A stretch of 64,000 bases of DNA from Comamonas kerstersii (GCF_008801935.1 NZ_VZOT01000003.1:186001-250000), one strand, 5' to 3'; numbered from the stretch's first letter, positions 8,527-18,891 are shown. Notes: generated by a model from the letters alone, not told the origin. Translations and numbers: made by a program.

Positions 8527-9285
8527 ATGGAAATACAGGGCAAGGTATTTATCGTCACCGGTGGTGCATCAGGCCTGGGAGAAGGCACAGCACGCATGCT
8601 GGCAGCCCATGGTGCCAAGGTCATCATTGCAGACATGCAGCAGGAAAAAGGCCTGGCCGTAGCCAATACCATTGGCGGCATATTCGTGCCATGTGATGTC
8701 AGCAGTGAGGCCGATGGCCAGGCTGTCGTCCAGCAAGCGACTCGTGCAGGCATGCTTGCAGGCCTGGTCAATTGCGCCGGCATTGCGCCCGCTGAAAAAA
8801 CCGTAGGCAAAAGCGGGGCTCACAGCCTGGCGCTGTATCAGAAAGTGATTCAGGTCAACCTGATCGGCAGCTTCAATATGATTCGCCTGGCAGCCGAGGC
8901 GATGAGCAAGAACACGCCTGAATCCACTGGTGAACGCGGCGTCATCATCTCCACAGCCAGCATTGCGGCTTATGACGGACAAATAGGCCAGGCAGCCTAT
9001 GCGGCTTCCAAAGGAGGTGTGGTAGGTATGACATTGCCGATCGCGCGTGATCTTGCACGCAACGGCATTCGCAACATGACGATCGCCCCCGGCATATTTG
9101 GGACACCCATGCTATTTGGCATGCCGCAGGAAGTACAGGATGCGCTGGCTGCAGGTGTTCCCTTCCCCAGCCGCCTGGGTACGCCCGAAGACTATGCCAA
9201 GCTGGTCAAGCACATCATTGAAAATGACATGCTCAACGGCGAAGTGATTCGCCTCGACGGTGCCATTCGCCTGGCCCCCAAATAA
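8527..9285 (+). CDS. Short-chain dehydrogenase, 3-hydroxyacyl-CoA dehydrogenase type II-like
   Basis: NAD-dependent oxidoreductase of 252 residues. The Rossmann motif TGGASGLG is at 11-18, NCAG in the middle of the fold, and the catalytic Tyr158-X3-Lys162 in YAASK. The closest family by sequence is human HSD17B10-like 3-hydroxy-2-methylbutyryl-CoA dehydrogenase (AERNGI-type tail, [14 protein letters not shown]), which acts in isoleucine and acyl-CoA oxidation. The AAGGAG site lies before the ATG. The LiuR-like operator upstream fits branched-chain catabolism. Monocistronic, with a terminator directly after it. Confidence 0.85.
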   Translation: MEIQGKVFIVTGGASGLGEGTARMLAAHGAKVIIADMQQEKGLAVANTIGGIFVPCDVSSEADGQAVVQQATRAGMLAGLVNCAGIAPAEKTVGKSGAHSLALYQKVIQVNLIGSFNMIRLAAEAMSKNTPESTGERGVIISTASIAAYDGQIGQAAYAASKGGVVGMTLPIARDLARNGIRNMTIAPGIFGTPMLFGMPQEVQDALAAGVPFPSRLGTPEDYAKLVKHIIENDMLNGEVIRLDGAIRLAPK

Positions 9286-9308
9286 AGCACATGAACATGC
9301 ATTGCAAC

Positions 9309-9334
9309 AATGCCTCCTGCTGGAGGCATTTTTT
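9309..9334 (+). terminator. Terminator of the dehydrogenase gene
   Basis: AATGCCTCC/GGAGGCATT stem of nine pairs with a TGCT loop and a T run. Confidence 0.85.
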
Positions 9335-9342
9335 ATAAAAGC

Positions 9343-9383
9343 AAAAACAAAAAAGCCGTACTAATTTTTATTAGTACGGCTTT
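9343..9383 (-). terminator. Terminator of the Ala-Glu-Asp tRNA array
   Basis: AAAGCCGTACTAAT and its complement ATTAGTACGGCTTT form a 14-bp stem around four T. Read leftward it is followed by TTTTTGTTTTT, right after the last tRNA-Asp. Confidence 0.85.
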
Positions 9384-9390
9384 GTGTTTC

Positions 9391-9467
9391 TGGCGGAGTG
9401 GACGGGACTCGAACCCGCGACCCCCGGCGTGACAGGCCGGTATTCTAACCAACTGAACTACCACTCC
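9391..9467 (-). tRNA. tRNA-Asp (GTC), copy 1
   Basis: 77 nt including the encoded CCA. The anticodon loop CTGTCAC gives GTC. Last gene of the leftward array. Confidence 0.97.
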
Positions 9468-9514
9468 TGGCAGGAAGCATTGCTAGCTTTTCTCAAGCAC
9501 AAGCGCTTCAAACT

Positions 9515-9590
9515 TGGCGACCCTACGGGGATTCGAACCCCGGTACCCACCGTGAAAGGGTGGTGTCCTAGGCCTCTAGACGATAGGGTC
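9515..9590 (-). tRNA. tRNA-Glu (TTC), copy 1
   Basis: 76 nt including CCA. The anticodon loop CTTTCAC gives TTC. The 40-bp spacer to tRNA-Ala (9591-9630) is identical to the spacer at 10225-10264. Confidence 0.97.
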
Positions 9591-9630
9591 AATCCTAGAA
9601 CTTTCAGCATTACTGCTGACCGTTAAATTC

Positions 9631-9706
<76 letters not shown>

Positions 9707-9710
9707 AAAC

Positions 9711-9787
9711 TGGCGGAGTGGACGGGACTCGAACCCGCGACCCCCGGCGTGACAGGCCGGTATTCTAACCAACTGAACTACCACTCC
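9711..9787 (-). tRNA. tRNA-Asp (GTC), copy 2
   Basis: Same sequence as copy 1. Only four bases separate it from the following tRNA-Ala. Confidence 0.97.
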
Positions 9788-9848
9788 TGGCAGAAAACTT
9801 TGTGCTTCGTTGCTATTATTTTAGCAGCAAAACCAAGCGCTTCAAACT

Positions 9849-9924
9849 TGGCGACCCTACGGGGATTCGAACCCCGGTACCCACCGTGAAAGGGTGGTGT
9901 CCTAGGCCTCTAGACGATAGGGTC
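9849..9924 (-). tRNA. tRNA-Glu (TTC), copy 2
   Basis: Same sequence as copy 1. No tRNA-Ala lies just before it, unlike the other two units. Confidence 0.97.
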
Positions 9925-10014
9925 ATAACCTAGAATCTTTGCTTTCGCACCGATTAAAAAAGCGCCCTTTACTTTCAAGGTGCTTATTTAATCGAACCGA
10001 CTAAACAAACTAAC

Positions 10015-10091
10015 TGGCGGAGTGGACGGGACTCGAACCCGCGACCCCCGGCGTGACAGGCCGGTATTCTAACCAACTGAACTACCACTCC
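10015..10091 (-). tRNA. tRNA-Asp (GTC), copy 3
   Basis: Same sequence as the other tRNA-Asp copies in this array. Confidence 0.97.
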
Positions 10092-10148
10092 GAGGAAAAA
10101 AGCAATTTATTTTTGCATTTTTTGCAAAAACCAAGTTGCTTTTTAACT

Positions 10149-10224
10149 TGGCGACCCTACGGGGATTCGAACCCCGGTACCCACCGTGAAAGGGTGGTGT
10201 CCTAGGCCTCTAGACGATAGGGTC
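10149..10224 (-). tRNA. tRNA-Glu (TTC), copy 3
   Basis: Same sequence as the other tRNA-Glu copies in this array. Confidence 0.97.
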
Positions 10225-10264
10225 AATCCTAGAACTTTCAGCATTACTGCTGACCGTTAAATTC

Positions 10265-10340
<76 letters not shown>

Positions 10341-10385
10341 TCTTGACAACACAACAATTGCTTGCTGTGTTGAGCGAAGAATTGA

Positions 10386-10415
10386 ATTATAGATGGATTT
10401 TTAGCGATTTTTCAA
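10386..10415 (-). promoter_or_regulatory. Sigma-70 promoter of the tRNA array
   Basis: Read leftward: -35 TTGAAA (10410-10415), 18-bp spacer, perfect -10 TATAAT (10386-10391). The -35 lies within the last codons of gltX, so the array has its own promoter despite being downstream of that gene. Confidence 0.7.
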
Positions 10416-11807
10416 ACGCGAGAGAATTTTTTCGCGTCCGAGCAATTCCAGCACTGCATCCACCGATGGCGTATGGGCAGAGCCCACAGTCAGCACACGC
10501 ACAGGCATAGCCAGTACAGGCATCTTCACGCCCTGGGCTTTGAGCACTTCTTTGATGGCTGCGGCAATCGCTTCCTTGTTCCACTCCACGGTTTCCATGG
10601 CTGCAGCAAATGCATCCAGGATGGGGTTGGCTGCTTCGGTTACGTGCTTGGCGTAGTCTTCGGCGTTGCGCTCAATGCTGTCCACATAGAACAGCTTGGC
10701 CCAGTTGGCCAGATCGACCAGGGTTTCGCAGCGGTCCTTGAACAGTGCACAGATACGTACCAAGCGGTCGTCCGCGTCCAGCAGGCTTTCAGCCACACCG
10801 GCCTTCACCACAAAAGGCTTGACCAGTGCAGCCAGCTTGGCGTCATCCGTCATCTTCAGGTGCTGGGCATTGACCCAGCGCAGCTTGGCTTCGTCAAACT
10901 GGCCAGCGCTGCGGCCCAGGTGATCCAGATTGAACCACTCCAGGAACTGCTGGCGCGAGAAGATTTCGTCGTCACCGTGGCTCCAGCCCAAACGTGCCAG
11001 ATAGTTCACCATGGCGTCAGGCAGATAGCCTTCGTCACGGTACTGGGTCACGGCCTTGGCGCCATTGCGCTTGCTCATCTTTTCGCCCTGCTCGTTCAGC
11101 ACGGTAGGCAGGTGGGCAAAGGTAGGCACGGCTGCACCCAGGGCTTCAAAGATGTGGATCTGGCGAGGGGTGTTGTTCACGTGGTCGTCACCGCGGATGA
11201 CGTGGGTGATGCCCATGTCCATATCGTCAACGCACACGCAGAAGTTGTAGGTGGGCGTGCCATCAGGACGTGCGATCACGAGGTCGTCGAGTTCCGAGTT
11301 CTGGAATTCGATACGGCCCTTGCACTTGTCATCCCAGCCCACGACACCGGTCTTGGGTGTCTTGAAGCGCAGCACGGGCTTGACGCCTTCGGGGATGGGG
11401 GGTAGCACCTTGCCCTCTTCTGGACGCCAGGTACCGTCGTAGCGGGGCTTTTCCTTGTTGGCCATCTGCTTTTCACGCAAAGCGTCCAGCTCTTCCATGC
11501 TCATGTAGCAGGGATAGACATAGCCTTTTTCCTGCAGCTGGGCCAGCACTTCCTTGTAGCGGTCCATGCGCTGCATCTGATAGAAGGGACCTTCGTCGTG
11601 GTCCAGCTCCAGCCACTTCATGCCTTCCAGAATCACATCCACGGATGCCTGGGTCGAGCGCTCCAGGTCGGTGTCTTCAATACGCAGAATGAAGTCACCG
11701 CCATTGGCACGGGCAAATGCCCATGGGTACAGCGCCGAGCGGATGTTGCCCAGGTGAATAAAGCCAGTGGGCGAAGGTGCAAAACGGGTACGTACTTTTT
11801 GTGTCAT
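10401..11807 (-). CDS. gltX: Glutamyl-tRNA synthetase
   Basis: Charges tRNA-Glu with glutamate. 468 residues, the usual bacterial length. The class I HIGH signature appears as [10 protein letters not shown] near the N-terminus and the second signature as KMSKRNG; the anticodon-binding region is C-terminal. The ATG overlaps the metZ stop as ATGA. Three tRNA-Glu genes, the substrate of this enzyme, lie directly downstream. Confidence 0.97.
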   Translation of the reverse strand: MTQKVRTRFAPSPTGFIHLGNIRSALYPWAFARANGGDFILRIEDTDLERSTQASVDVILEGMKWLELDHDEGPFYQMQRMDRYKEVLAQLQEKGYVYPCYMSMEELDALREKQMANKEKPRYDGTWRPEEGKVLPPIPEGVKPVLRFKTPKTGVVGWDDKCKGRIEFQNSELDDLVIARPDGTPTYNFCVCVDDMDMGITHVIRGDDHVNNTPRQIHIFEALGAAVPTFAHLPTVLNEQGEKMSKRNGAKAVTQYRDEGYLPDAMVNYLARLGWSHGDDEIFSRQQFLEWFNLDHLGRSAGQFDEAKLRWVNAQHLKMTDDAKLAALVKPFVVKAGVAESLLDADDRLVRICALFKDRCETLVDLANWAKLFYVDSIERNAEDYAKHVTEAANPILDAFAAAMETVEWNKEAIAAAIKEVLKAQGVKMPVLAMPVRVLTVGSAHTPSVDAVLELLGREKILSRLKNR

Positions 11808-13018
11808 TGGTAGGTGTCCAGTCCGCGAGACAGATCAGCCTTGATATCGTCCAAGTGCTCCAGCCCCACGGAGATACGAATAAGTCCCTGACCCAGACCT
11901 GCAGCTTGACGCTGCTCCTCAGTCAGGCGGCCATGCGAAGTGCTGGCGGGATGGGTGATGGTGGTCTTCACATCGCCCAGGTTAGCCGTAATGCTACACA
12001 CTTGGGTATGGTCGACAACGTGGAAGGCGTTCTTGCGCAACTGCTCAGGGGTATCGCCCTTGACGTCAAAGGACAGCACCGCACCGCCCATGCCGTTTTG
12101 CTGGCGCATGGCCAACTCGTGCTGCGGGTGGCTCTTGAGGCCGGGGTAGTACACACGCGCCACCTTGGGGTGGGCCTCCAGCCACTGGGCCAGCTCCAGC
12201 GCAGCAGCGCTTTGCGCCTTCACGCGCAGTGACAGAGTCTCCAGGCCCTTCATTACCGTCCAGGCATTGAAAGCCGCTGCATTCAGGCCGCCGCTGCGCA
12301 GGAAAGTGCCCATGACCTTGTCCACCAAAGCGATGGAGCCGCAGACCGCGCCAATCATGGTGCGACCTTGGCCATCAAGGAACTTGGTGCCCGAGTGTAC
12401 GACCACGTCCGCACCCAGCTTGGCGGGCTGCTGCAGGATAGGAGTGGCAAAGCTGTTGTCCACCGCCAGCAGCGCACCGTGGGCATGGGCCAGTTCGGCC
12501 AGCGCAGCGATGTCGCACAGGTCTGTCAGCGGGTTGGTGGGGGTTTCGGCAAAGAACAGGCGCGTATTGGGCTTGATCGCCGCCTTCCACTCATTGATGT
12601 CGGTCTGCGACACAAAAGTGGTTTCCACACCAAAACGAGCCATTTCCGTGCCGAGCAGCTTGATGGTGGAGCCGAACATGGAGCGCGAGCACACCACGTG
12701 GTCACCTGCCTTGAGCGTGGTCAGCGCCACCAGCAGGATGGCCGACATGCCCGTCGTGGTGGCCACGGCGCACTCCGTGCCTTCCATGGCTGCCAGGCGC
12801 TTTTCAAAGCTGGTGACGGTGGGGTTGGAGGTGCGGCTGTAGGTATAGCCCTCTTCCTGCGCAGCAAAGCGACGGGCTGCGGTTTCGCAGTCGGGCTGGA
12901 TGAAGCTGCTGGTCATGTACAGCGCTTCGCAGTGCTCGCCCCACTGGCTGCGGGGCAGCGCCTCGCGTACGGCCAGGGTTTCAGGGTGCAGACCTTGTGG
13001 GAGTGTTTTCTCGGTCAC
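11804..13018 (-). CDS. metZ: O-succinylhomoserine sulfhydrylase
   Basis: PLP enzyme making homocysteine from O-succinylhomoserine and sulfide, the direct sulfhydrylation route to methionine. 404 residues of the Cys/Met metabolism PLP family. The Schiff-base lysine is K212 in HSGTKFLDG, and the cofactor loop SRTSNPTV begins at 61. It starts with GTG at 13018, preceded by AGAGGAA. Placement next to purF is conserved in Burkholderiales. Cystathionine synthase paralogues are similar, but the context favours MetZ. Confidence 0.9.
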   Translation of the reverse strand: MTEKTLPQGLHPETLAVREALPRSQWGEHCEALYMTSSFIQPDCETAARRFAAQEEGYTYSRTSNPTVTSFEKRLAAMEGTECAVATTTGMSAILLVALTTLKAGDHVVCSRSMFGSTIKLLGTEMARFGVETTFVSQTDINEWKAAIKPNTRLFFAETPTNPLTDLCDIAALAELAHAHGALLAVDNSFATPILQQPAKLGADVVVHSGTKFLDGQGRTMIGAVCGSIALVDKVMGTFLRSGGLNAAAFNAWTVMKGLETLSLRVKAQSAAALELAQWLEAHPKVARVYYPGLKSHPQHELAMRQQNGMGGAVLSFDVKGDTPEQLRKNAFHVVDHTQVCSITANLGDVKTTITHPASTSHGRLTEEQRQAAGLGQGLIRISVGLEHLDDIKADLSRGLDTYQ

Positions 13019-13072
13019 GACGGCTATTCCTCTATCAAACTGAATGCAGCATCCTATTCAAGGCATGCTCAA

Positions 13073-13160
13073 TAAAAAAAGGAGCATCTAGCGCTTGATC
13101 TGTGGGCATTTCAATATCAAAACACTTTGAAATGCTTGCCAGATCTGCGCTAGCAGCTCC
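13073..13160. repeat. Palindromic repeat, copy B (long form), probable purF terminator
   Basis: GGAGC..CTAGCGC arms (13081-13094) pair with GCGCTAG..GCTCC (13147-13160). The inserted centre has its own hairpin, GCATTTCA/TGAAATGC. Read leftward the stem is followed by seven T (13073-13080), so this copy probably ends purF transcription. Confidence 0.75.
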
Positions 13161-13200
13161 TTTTATTGTGATACCGGGCTTATGACGCCCAGTTTAGAAC

Positions 13201-14709
13201 TTATTGCTCCTGGGCGTTAGGCAAGGACAGACGAGAGGTATCCACATCGGACTCCTCACCGCCTGCATTGCGCCCTTCGTTCAGCGCAGTCACTTCTGCG
13301 TCCGAAATGTCGCCGGTGATGTAGGTGCCATCAAAGCACGATGCCTCAAAGCCATTGACTGCAGGGTTGATCTTGCCAATGGTCTGCTTCATGGCTTCCA
13401 CGTCCTGGTAGATCAGTGCATCGCAGCCAATCACTTCGCGGATTTCTTCCACGCTGCGACCGTTGGCCACCAGCTCAGACTTGGTAGGCATGTCAATACC
13501 GTAGACATTGGGATAGCGCACCGGAGGCGCAGCAGATGCCAGATACACCTTCACAGCACCGGCGTCACGCGCCATCTGCACGATTTCCTTGGAGGTGGTG
13601 CCACGCACGATGGAGTCGTCCACCAGCAGCACGCGGCGGCCCTTGAACTCGCTGCTGATGGCATTGAGCTTCTGGCGCACGGATTTCTTGCGTGCCGCCT
13701 GACCGGGCATGATGAAGGTGCGGCCCACGTAGCGGTTCTTCACAAAACCTTCGCGGTAGGGCTTGCCCAGCAGCTGCGCCAGTTGCATGGCGCTGGGGCG
13801 GCTGGATTCTGGGATAGGAATGACCGCATCAATCTCATCAGGCGCAACGGTGGAGATCACGCGCTTGGCCAGGGTCTCGCCCATGTTCAGGCGTGCCTGG
13901 TAGACCGAGATGCCATCGATGGTGGAGTCCGGACGCGCCAGATAGACGTACTCGAACACACAGGGGTAGAGCTGGCTGTTTTCAGCGCACTGCTCGGTGT
14001 GGACGGTGCCATCATTGGCGATGAATACGGCCTCGCCGGGAGCAATATCGCGCTCAAAGGTGTGCAGCGTGCCTTCCAGCGCCACAGATTCGCTGGCCAG
14101 CATGTAGGTACCGTCTGCACCGCGGCCCATGCACAGGGGGCGAATGCCGAAGGGGTCACGGAAGGCCAGCAGACCGTAACCTGCGATTAGCGCGATCACG
14201 GCATACGAACCCTTGATGCGCTTGTGCACGGCGCGCACCGCCTTGAACACCTCATCAGGCGTCAAGGGGGCACCACTGGAAGCACGGCCGATTTCGTGCG
14301 CCAGCACGTTGAGCAGCACTTCGGAGTCGCTCTCGGTATTGGTGTGGCGGTGGTCGGTAGATGCCAGCTCTTCGCGCAGCTGCTTGGCGTTGGTCAGATT
14401 GCCGTTGTGCACCATGACGATGCCAAACGGAGCATTCACGTAGAAGGGCTGCGCCTCCTCTTCGCTGGAGGCATTGCCTGCCGTAGGGTAACGTACCTGA
14501 CCCAGGCCCACATTGCCAGGCAGGGCGCGCATGTTACGAGTGCGGAACACATCCTTCACCATGCCCTTGGCTTTGTGCATGAAGAACTTGCGTTCCTGCT
14601 GAGTGACGATACCGGCAGCATCTTGGCCACGATGCTGCAGCAGCAGCAAGGCGTCGTAGATCAGTTGATTCACAGGCGTGGTGCTTACCACCCCGACGAT
14701 TCCACACAT
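13201..14709 (-). CDS. purF: Amidophosphoribosyltransferase
   Basis: First committed step of purine synthesis: glutamine plus PRPP gives phosphoribosylamine. 502 residues. Cys2 after the initiator Met is the glutaminase nucleophile (MCGIVGVV). The Ntn glutaminase domain covers about 2-235, and the PRPP-binding motif VLLVDDSIVRGTT is in the C-terminal phosphoribosyltransferase domain. It follows cvpA by 77 bases, the conserved cvpA-purF pair. Confidence 0.97.
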   Translation of the reverse strand: MCGIVGVVSTTPVNQLIYDALLLLQHRGQDAAGIVTQQERKFFMHKAKGMVKDVFRTRNMRALPGNVGLGQVRYPTAGNASSEEEAQPFYVNAPFGIVMVHNGNLTNAKQLREELASTDHRHTNTESDSEVLLNVLAHEIGRASSGAPLTPDEVFKAVRAVHKRIKGSYAVIALIAGYGLLAFRDPFGIRPLCMGRGADGTYMLASESVALEGTLHTFERDIAPGEAVFIANDGTVHTEQCAENSQLYPCVFEYVYLARPDSTIDGISVYQARLNMGETLAKRVISTVAPDEIDAVIPIPESSRPSAMQLAQLLGKPYREGFVKNRYVGRTFIMPGQAARKKSVRQKLNAISSEFKGRRVLLVDDSIVRGTTSKEIVQMARDAGAVKVYLASAAPPVRYPNVYGIDMPTKSELVANGRSVEEIREVIGCDALIYQDVEAMKQTIGKINPAVNGFEASCFDGTYITGDISDAEVTALNEGRNAGGEESDVDTSRLSLPNAQEQ

Positions 14710-14786
14710 AGTCGATTTCCATCTATGCGAGATTGCTCTCGCGGTCTTTGCTTGCAGACCATGCCGTTGGCACAGCCCTCACTCTC

Positions 14787-15278
14787 TCAGGTAGAAGGCA
14801 ACCACCTTCCCCATTGCACGGACAGCGCGGGCAAGACACTTGCCACCGCGTCTGTTAACCATGGCGCTGCCTGCGATTGTGTCCACCAATCATGCTCACG
14901 CAGAGGTGTGGAAACTACGACCACCGCCAGCACCAAAATCAGTACAGCAGCGCGCAAAACGCCAAAAACCGCACCCAGCGTTCTATCAACAGGCCGCAAA
15001 CCTACAAATTCCACGAGTTGCTTGGCCAGGGCACTGAGCAGCCCCCATGCAAACACAATCAGCACAAAGGCCAGCACAAAACCAGCACCGTATTGCACGG
15101 CTGGATCAAAACCATCCAGCGGCAGCCAGGCTGCCACATCTGCAGCAAACAGTCGTGCAACGAAAAAACCGACCACCCAACCAACGAGTGAAAACAGCTC
15201 AAAGACCAGACCACGCCACGCACCCAGCAGCATGGACACTACGAGGATGCCTAGCAGCACGCCATCCAGAACAGCCAT
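14787..15278 (-). CDS. cvpA: CvpA-family membrane protein
   Basis: Inner-membrane protein of 163 residues with four hydrophobic helices, matching the CvpA family (MAVLDGVLLGILVVSMLLGA start, GLRPVDRTLGAVFG loop). CvpA is known for its link to colicin V export and for envelope phenotypes; its molecular role is unclear. It lies in the conserved order folC-dedD-cvpA-purF, 32 bases after dedD. Confidence 0.92.
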   Translation of the reverse strand: MAVLDGVLLGILVVSMLLGAWRGLVFELFSLVGWVVGFFVARLFAADVAAWLPLDGFDPAVQYGAGFVLAFVLIVFAWGLLSALAKQLVEFVGLRPVDRTLGAVFGVLRAAVLILVLAVVVVSTPLREHDWWTQSQAAPWLTDAVASVLPALSVQWGRWLPST

Positions 15279-15310
15279 GTTGTTTGCTTATCCTCGCGTT
15301 GCAATGATGC

Positions 15311-16183
15311 TCACAAAGTCAGCACCGACGCCGCCAGCCCCATGCCCTTGATGCGTGTGGCCGCCTTGTCTGCTTCATCACGTGACTCGAAAGGACCTAC
15401 GCGCACACGGGTGCGCTTGCCATCCTTGGTTTCGATGACCTGCACATAAGTCTTCAGGCCTGCACGCTCGAGCTTGCCGCGCACCTCGGCAGCCTTGGAA
15501 CCATCAGCAAACGCGCCCACCTGCACAATGAAGCGGCCTTGCTTGGAAGCTTTAGCCTTGGCCGGTGCTGCCGCAGCAGCCGGCGCTGGTGCAGGCGTGC
15601 GACCTTCCAGCAGCGCACGCACACGCTCAGCCTCGCTCACCGCGGGCTTGGGACGTTCGGGCTGGGGCTCAGGCTTGACTTCCTGCTTGGGCTCGGGTTT
15701 GGGTTCCGGCTTGATTTCAGGTTTAGGCACTGGCACTGTGGCAGGAGCTGCAGGCTCAGGCACCAGACGCGGAGGCTCTGGCGGCTTGGGGACAGCCAAA
15801 GGCGCAGGCTCATTGCCAACCAGCTCCTCACCATCATCCAGAGCGGCATCAGGCACGAAGGGGGCAGCCCCGCCTGCGCCCTGTTCAGCGCGCAAACCTG
15901 TCTCGGTCTGCGCCTGATTCCCAGGCACCATCATGGGAGCGACTTCGTTGCGATCGGGGATTTCGATGGGCACATCCACGGGAATGGGACGTGGCTGGGT
16001 ATCAAACAGAATAGGAAAGCCAATCACACCCAGCGCCACCAGGACGGCAGCACCGATGAGGCGATGCTGCGCCCGACGACGCATGTCCTCCACGCTCTCG
16101 GACTGAGCGAGCCGGGAACGCCGCACAGGCGTTTGCTCACTTTCCTTTTTCTGACCAGGCCAGCGGAATTTAAAAAGTGCCAT
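15311..16183 (-). CDS. dedD: SPOR-domain protein, DedD-like
   Basis: Predicted inner-membrane cell-division accessory protein. 290 residues: a basic cytoplasmic N-terminus, one transmembrane helix about 42-60 (LIGAAVLVALGVIGFPILF), a long Pro/Glu/Lys-rich linker with KPEP repeats at about 150-185, and a C-terminal SPOR domain from about 213 (GRFIVQVGAFAD to the end) that binds septal peptidoglycan. Its position between folC and cvpA is conserved. Confidence 0.9.
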   Translation of the reverse strand: MALFKFRWPGQKKESEQTPVRRSRLAQSESVEDMRRRAQHRLIGAAVLVALGVIGFPILFDTQPRPIPVDVPIEIPDRNEVAPMMVPGNQAQTETGLRAEQGAGGAAPFVPDAALDDGEELVGNEPAPLAVPKPPEPPRLVPEPAAPATVPVPKPEIKPEPKPEPKQEVKPEPQPERPKPAVSEAERVRALLEGRTPAPAPAAAAAPAKAKASKQGRFIVQVGAFADGSKAAEVRGKLERAGLKTYVQVIETKDGKRTRVRVGPFESRDEADKAATRIKGMGLAASVLTL

Positions 16184-16206
16184 GGATATGCGTCGCGCGG
16201 CGGACC

Positions 16207-17532
16207 TTATTCGCCCAAGTGTTTGGCATGCAGGCGAGGTGGCCCATCCTTCAAGACCTCACCTACCGTATAGAACGAGCCAAAAACTACGATTCTATCA
16301 GCCGGGTCTGCAGCCTCTACCGCTGCGCGCAGGGCTTCTTGCGGGTTCTGATACAAGTTAACAGGCACTTCACTTCGTGTAGCGCCTGCCACCATCTGCA
16401 GAGCGCTCCACTTTTGTTGCAAATTGGAAGCACTTTCTGCGCGCGGTGTGGGCAGGTCAGTGAAGTACCAGCGGTCGATCAGCGGCCCGACTTTGAGCAG
16501 CATAGGCGTCAGGTCCTTGTCTGCCATGGCACCGAACACCGCATGCGTCGTAGGAAAGTAGCCCATGGCATCCAGATTGGCGGTCAGCGCCGCCACGGAA
16601 TGGGGGTTGTGCGCCACATCCAGCACCAGCGTGGGCTGGCCCGGAATGATCTGAAAACGTCCGGGCAGCTCCACCATGGCCAGGCCCGTGCGCACGGCCT
16701 GCGCAGTCACAGGCACCAGCTGGCGCAGCGCCTCATATGCCGCCAGCACGCCCGATGCATTCATGAGCTGGTTGGCACCACGCAAGGCCGGATAGGACAG
16801 CCCGGCATAACGACGGCCACGCCCTGCCCAGCCCCACTGCTGGCGGTCACCCTCATAGTTGAAGTCATGGCCGAAGCGCCAGAGGTCTGCGCCGATCTCG
16901 GCCGCGTGATCGAGCACGCTCTGCGGAGGCACGGGGTCGCTCACGATCACAGGTCGGCCTGGACGCATGATGCCGGCCTTCTCGCGGCCAATGGTTTCGC
17001 GGTCATTACCCAGAATGGCGGCGTGGTCGATATCGATGCTGGTGATGACGGCGCAGTCAGCATCCACCACGTTCGTAGCGTCGAGCCTGCCGCCCAGGCC
17101 CACTTCCAGAATGGCGACATCCAGCTTGGACAGACTCAGCATGCGCAGGATGGCCAGCGTGGTGAACTCAAAATACGTCAGCAGGATTTCTTCACCCTGC
17201 AGGCGTGCGGCTTCCACGGCTTCAAAGTGCGGCAGAAAGTCCTCCGCCTTGGCGATTTCACCGTGAATGCGGCAACGCTCCTCAAAATGCACCAGGTGTG
17301 GCGAGGTATAGACGCCGGGCTTATAGCCCGCCTGCAGGGCCACGGCCTCCAGCATGGCACAGGTAGAGCCCTTGCCGTTGGTGCCAGCCACCGTAATGAC
17401 GGGGCAGTCAAACTTCAACGCCATGCGCTGCGCGACTTCGCGTACACGCTCCAGGCCCATGGCAATGTTCTGTGGATGAATTTGCTCGCAGTGCGCAAGC
17501 CACTCGGGAAGTGTGGAAAAAGTGCTGTGCAT
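16207..17532 (-). CDS. folC: Bifunctional folylpolyglutamate/dihydrofolate synthase
   Basis: Adds glutamate to dihydropteroate and to folates. 441 residues from ATG 17532; a ten-residue extension to 17562 is possible but poorly supported. The Mur-ligase ATP loop is VAGTNGKGSTCAM near residue 50, and the second ligase domain contains LDVAHNPHS. First gene of the leftward folC-dedD-cvpA-purF group and divergent from the ArsC-like gene. Confidence 0.95.
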   Translation of the reverse strand: MHSTFSTLPEWLAHCEQIHPQNIAMGLERVREVAQRMALKFDCPVITVAGTNGKGSTCAMLEAVALQAGYKPGVYTSPHLVHFEERCRIHGEIAKAEDFLPHFEAVEAARLQGEEILLTYFEFTTLAILRMLSLSKLDVAILEVGLGGRLDATNVVDADCAVITSIDIDHAAILGNDRETIGREKAGIMRPGRPVIVSDPVPPQSVLDHAAEIGADLWRFGHDFNYEGDRQQWGWAGRGRRYAGLSYPALRGANQLMNASGVLAAYEALRQLVPVTAQAVRTGLAMVELPGRFQIIPGQPTLVLDVAHNPHSVAALTANLDAMGYFPTTHAVFGAMADKDLTPMLLKVGPLIDRWYFTDLPTPRAESASNLQQKWSALQMVAGATRSEVPVNLYQNPQEALRAAVEAADPADRIVVFGSFYTVGEVLKDGPPRLHAKHLGE

Positions 17533-17579
17533 ACAGTTCGTGATTGTCGCGCACCCACACATGCATCATCATCTGCACC

Positions 17580-17948
17580 ATGAGTACCACCAAGATTATT
17601 CGTGTTTACGGCATCCCCAACTGTGACACAGTGAAAAAAGCACGCGCCTGGCTGACAGCACAGGGACTGGACTACGAATTCCACGACTTCAAGAAGCTGG
17701 GCGTAACCGCCGAGCAACTCGCAACCTGGATGCAGGCCGTAGGCTGGGAAAAGCTGACCAACCGCCAGGGCACGACCTGGCGCAAGCTCGATGCTGCCGT
17801 GCAGGCCCAGGTGACCGATGCCGCCTCTGCCGCCGCCTTGCTGCAGGAGCACACCAGCATCATCAAGCGCCCCGTCGTAGAGTGGATGGATGGCCGCATC
17901 ACCGTAGGTTTCAAGGCCGAAGACTGGGCTGCCAGCCTGAACGCCTGA
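17580..17948 (+). CDS. ArsC/Spx/YffB-family reductase-like protein
   Basis: 122 residues with a thioredoxin-like fold of the ArsC family. The N-terminal GIPNCDTVKKA carries the single conserved Cys15, as in the YffB subgroup rather than true arsenate reductases with their three Arg residues. IIKRPVVEW near residue 95 holds the conserved RP. Probably a glutathione-dependent thiol reductase; no arsenic-resistance genes are nearby. The start at 17580 was chosen over 17544 because it opens directly on the domain. Confidence 0.85.
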   Translation: MSTTKIIRVYGIPNCDTVKKARAWLTAQGLDYEFHDFKKLGVTAEQLATWMQAVGWEKLTNRQGTTWRKLDAAVQAQVTDAASAAALLQEHTSIIKRPVVEWMDGRITVGFKAEDWAASLNA

Positions 17949-18078
17949 GGCATTGACACGCTCCTCTGGCTTTACGCAAGTTTTACCAGCCCTGCACACA
18001 GGCTTGGGCGCCCTCCTCTACACTGCCTCCAACATCTGTGAAGTGCAGCTTCATGGACTGAGCAAGGAGTGATGAGAT

Positions 18079-18891
18079 ATGGGAAGCAAACACTGGATCG
18101 GTGCTGCCATGGCCGCCGGGCTGGCATGTAACCTGGCCTGGGCGCAGGAGCAGGTGCGAGCCCATGTGATCTCTGCAGTGCCCGTCATGCAGCAGGTTGC
18201 CGTGCCGCAGCAGCTATGTGACAACGAAGAGGTCTACACCGGCCAGCGTGTCACAGGCACAGGCGCCGTTGTGGGTGCCGTGATTGGCGGCCTGGCTGGC
18301 AATGCTCTGGGGCACGGCAGTCGCCACGGCCCACATGGCTACTACCAGCCCTCGACCCGCGGGCCCAGCACCGTAGTCGGTGCAGTGGCAGGGGGACTGA
18401 TTGGCAACAGCATAGAAAGCGCCTACGGCCAGCCCAATTACGAAACCGTGCACCGCTGCACCAATACCACCCGTTATGAAAACCACACCGTCGGCTACGA
18501 CGTGAGCTATGAGTACGCCGGCCAGCGCTACCACACCCAGCTGGACTATGACCCCGGTCCATGGCTTGATGTAACAGTACAGCCCAAGGGCAGCTACTCA
18601 TCGTCTTCTGCCAGTACAGGCATCAGCTATACAGGCCCTGGCAGCGTCTACCAGAGCGCTCCTGCGGGTGTGACAGTCACCACCAACAGCATTGAGTACA
18701 TGCCGCCGCCCGTGCCCATCGTCATTGGTGTCAACGCTGGTGGCTATGCGCCACCACCTCCCGGGTATCGCCCCCCGCCACCTCCTCCCGGCTACTTTCC
18801 ACCCCCAGCCTATGGCCAGAGGCCACCTCCACCGCCAGGCTGGCGCCCTCCCCCACCTTCAGGGCCACATTCCCCACCGCACTGGCGTTGA
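18079..18891 (+). CDS. Glycine-zipper 2TM envelope protein with proline-rich tail
   Basis: 270 residues. A signal peptide (1-22, ending AWA) is followed by a conserved region and two glycine-zipper segments: VVGAVIGGLAGNALGHG at about 63-79 and VVGAVAGGLIGNSI at about 98-111. These are typical of Rick_17kDa-like outer-membrane proteins. The final 60 residues consist of Pro-rich PPPGY-type repeats. AAGGAG lies nine bases before the ATG. Probably an outer-membrane or periplasmic structural protein; its precise role is unknown. Confidence 0.8.
   Translation: MGSKHWIGAAMAAGLACNLAWAQEQVRAHVISAVPVMQQVAVPQQLCDNEEVYTGQRVTGTGAVVGAVIGGLAGNALGHGSRHGPHGYYQPSTRGPSTVVGAVAGGLIGNSIESAYGQPNYETVHRCTNTTRYENHTVGYDVSYEYAGQRYHTQLDYDPGPWLDVTVQPKGSYSSSSASTGISYTGPGSVYQSAPAGVTVTTNSIEYMPPPVPIVIGVNAGGYAPPPPGYRPPPPPPGYFPPPAYGQRPPPPPGWRPPPPSGPHSPPHWR

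Noticed and set aside
16177-17583. 468-residue frame antisense to folC
   Set aside because: The opposite strand encodes a complete FolC with all motifs; the frame has no domain of its own.
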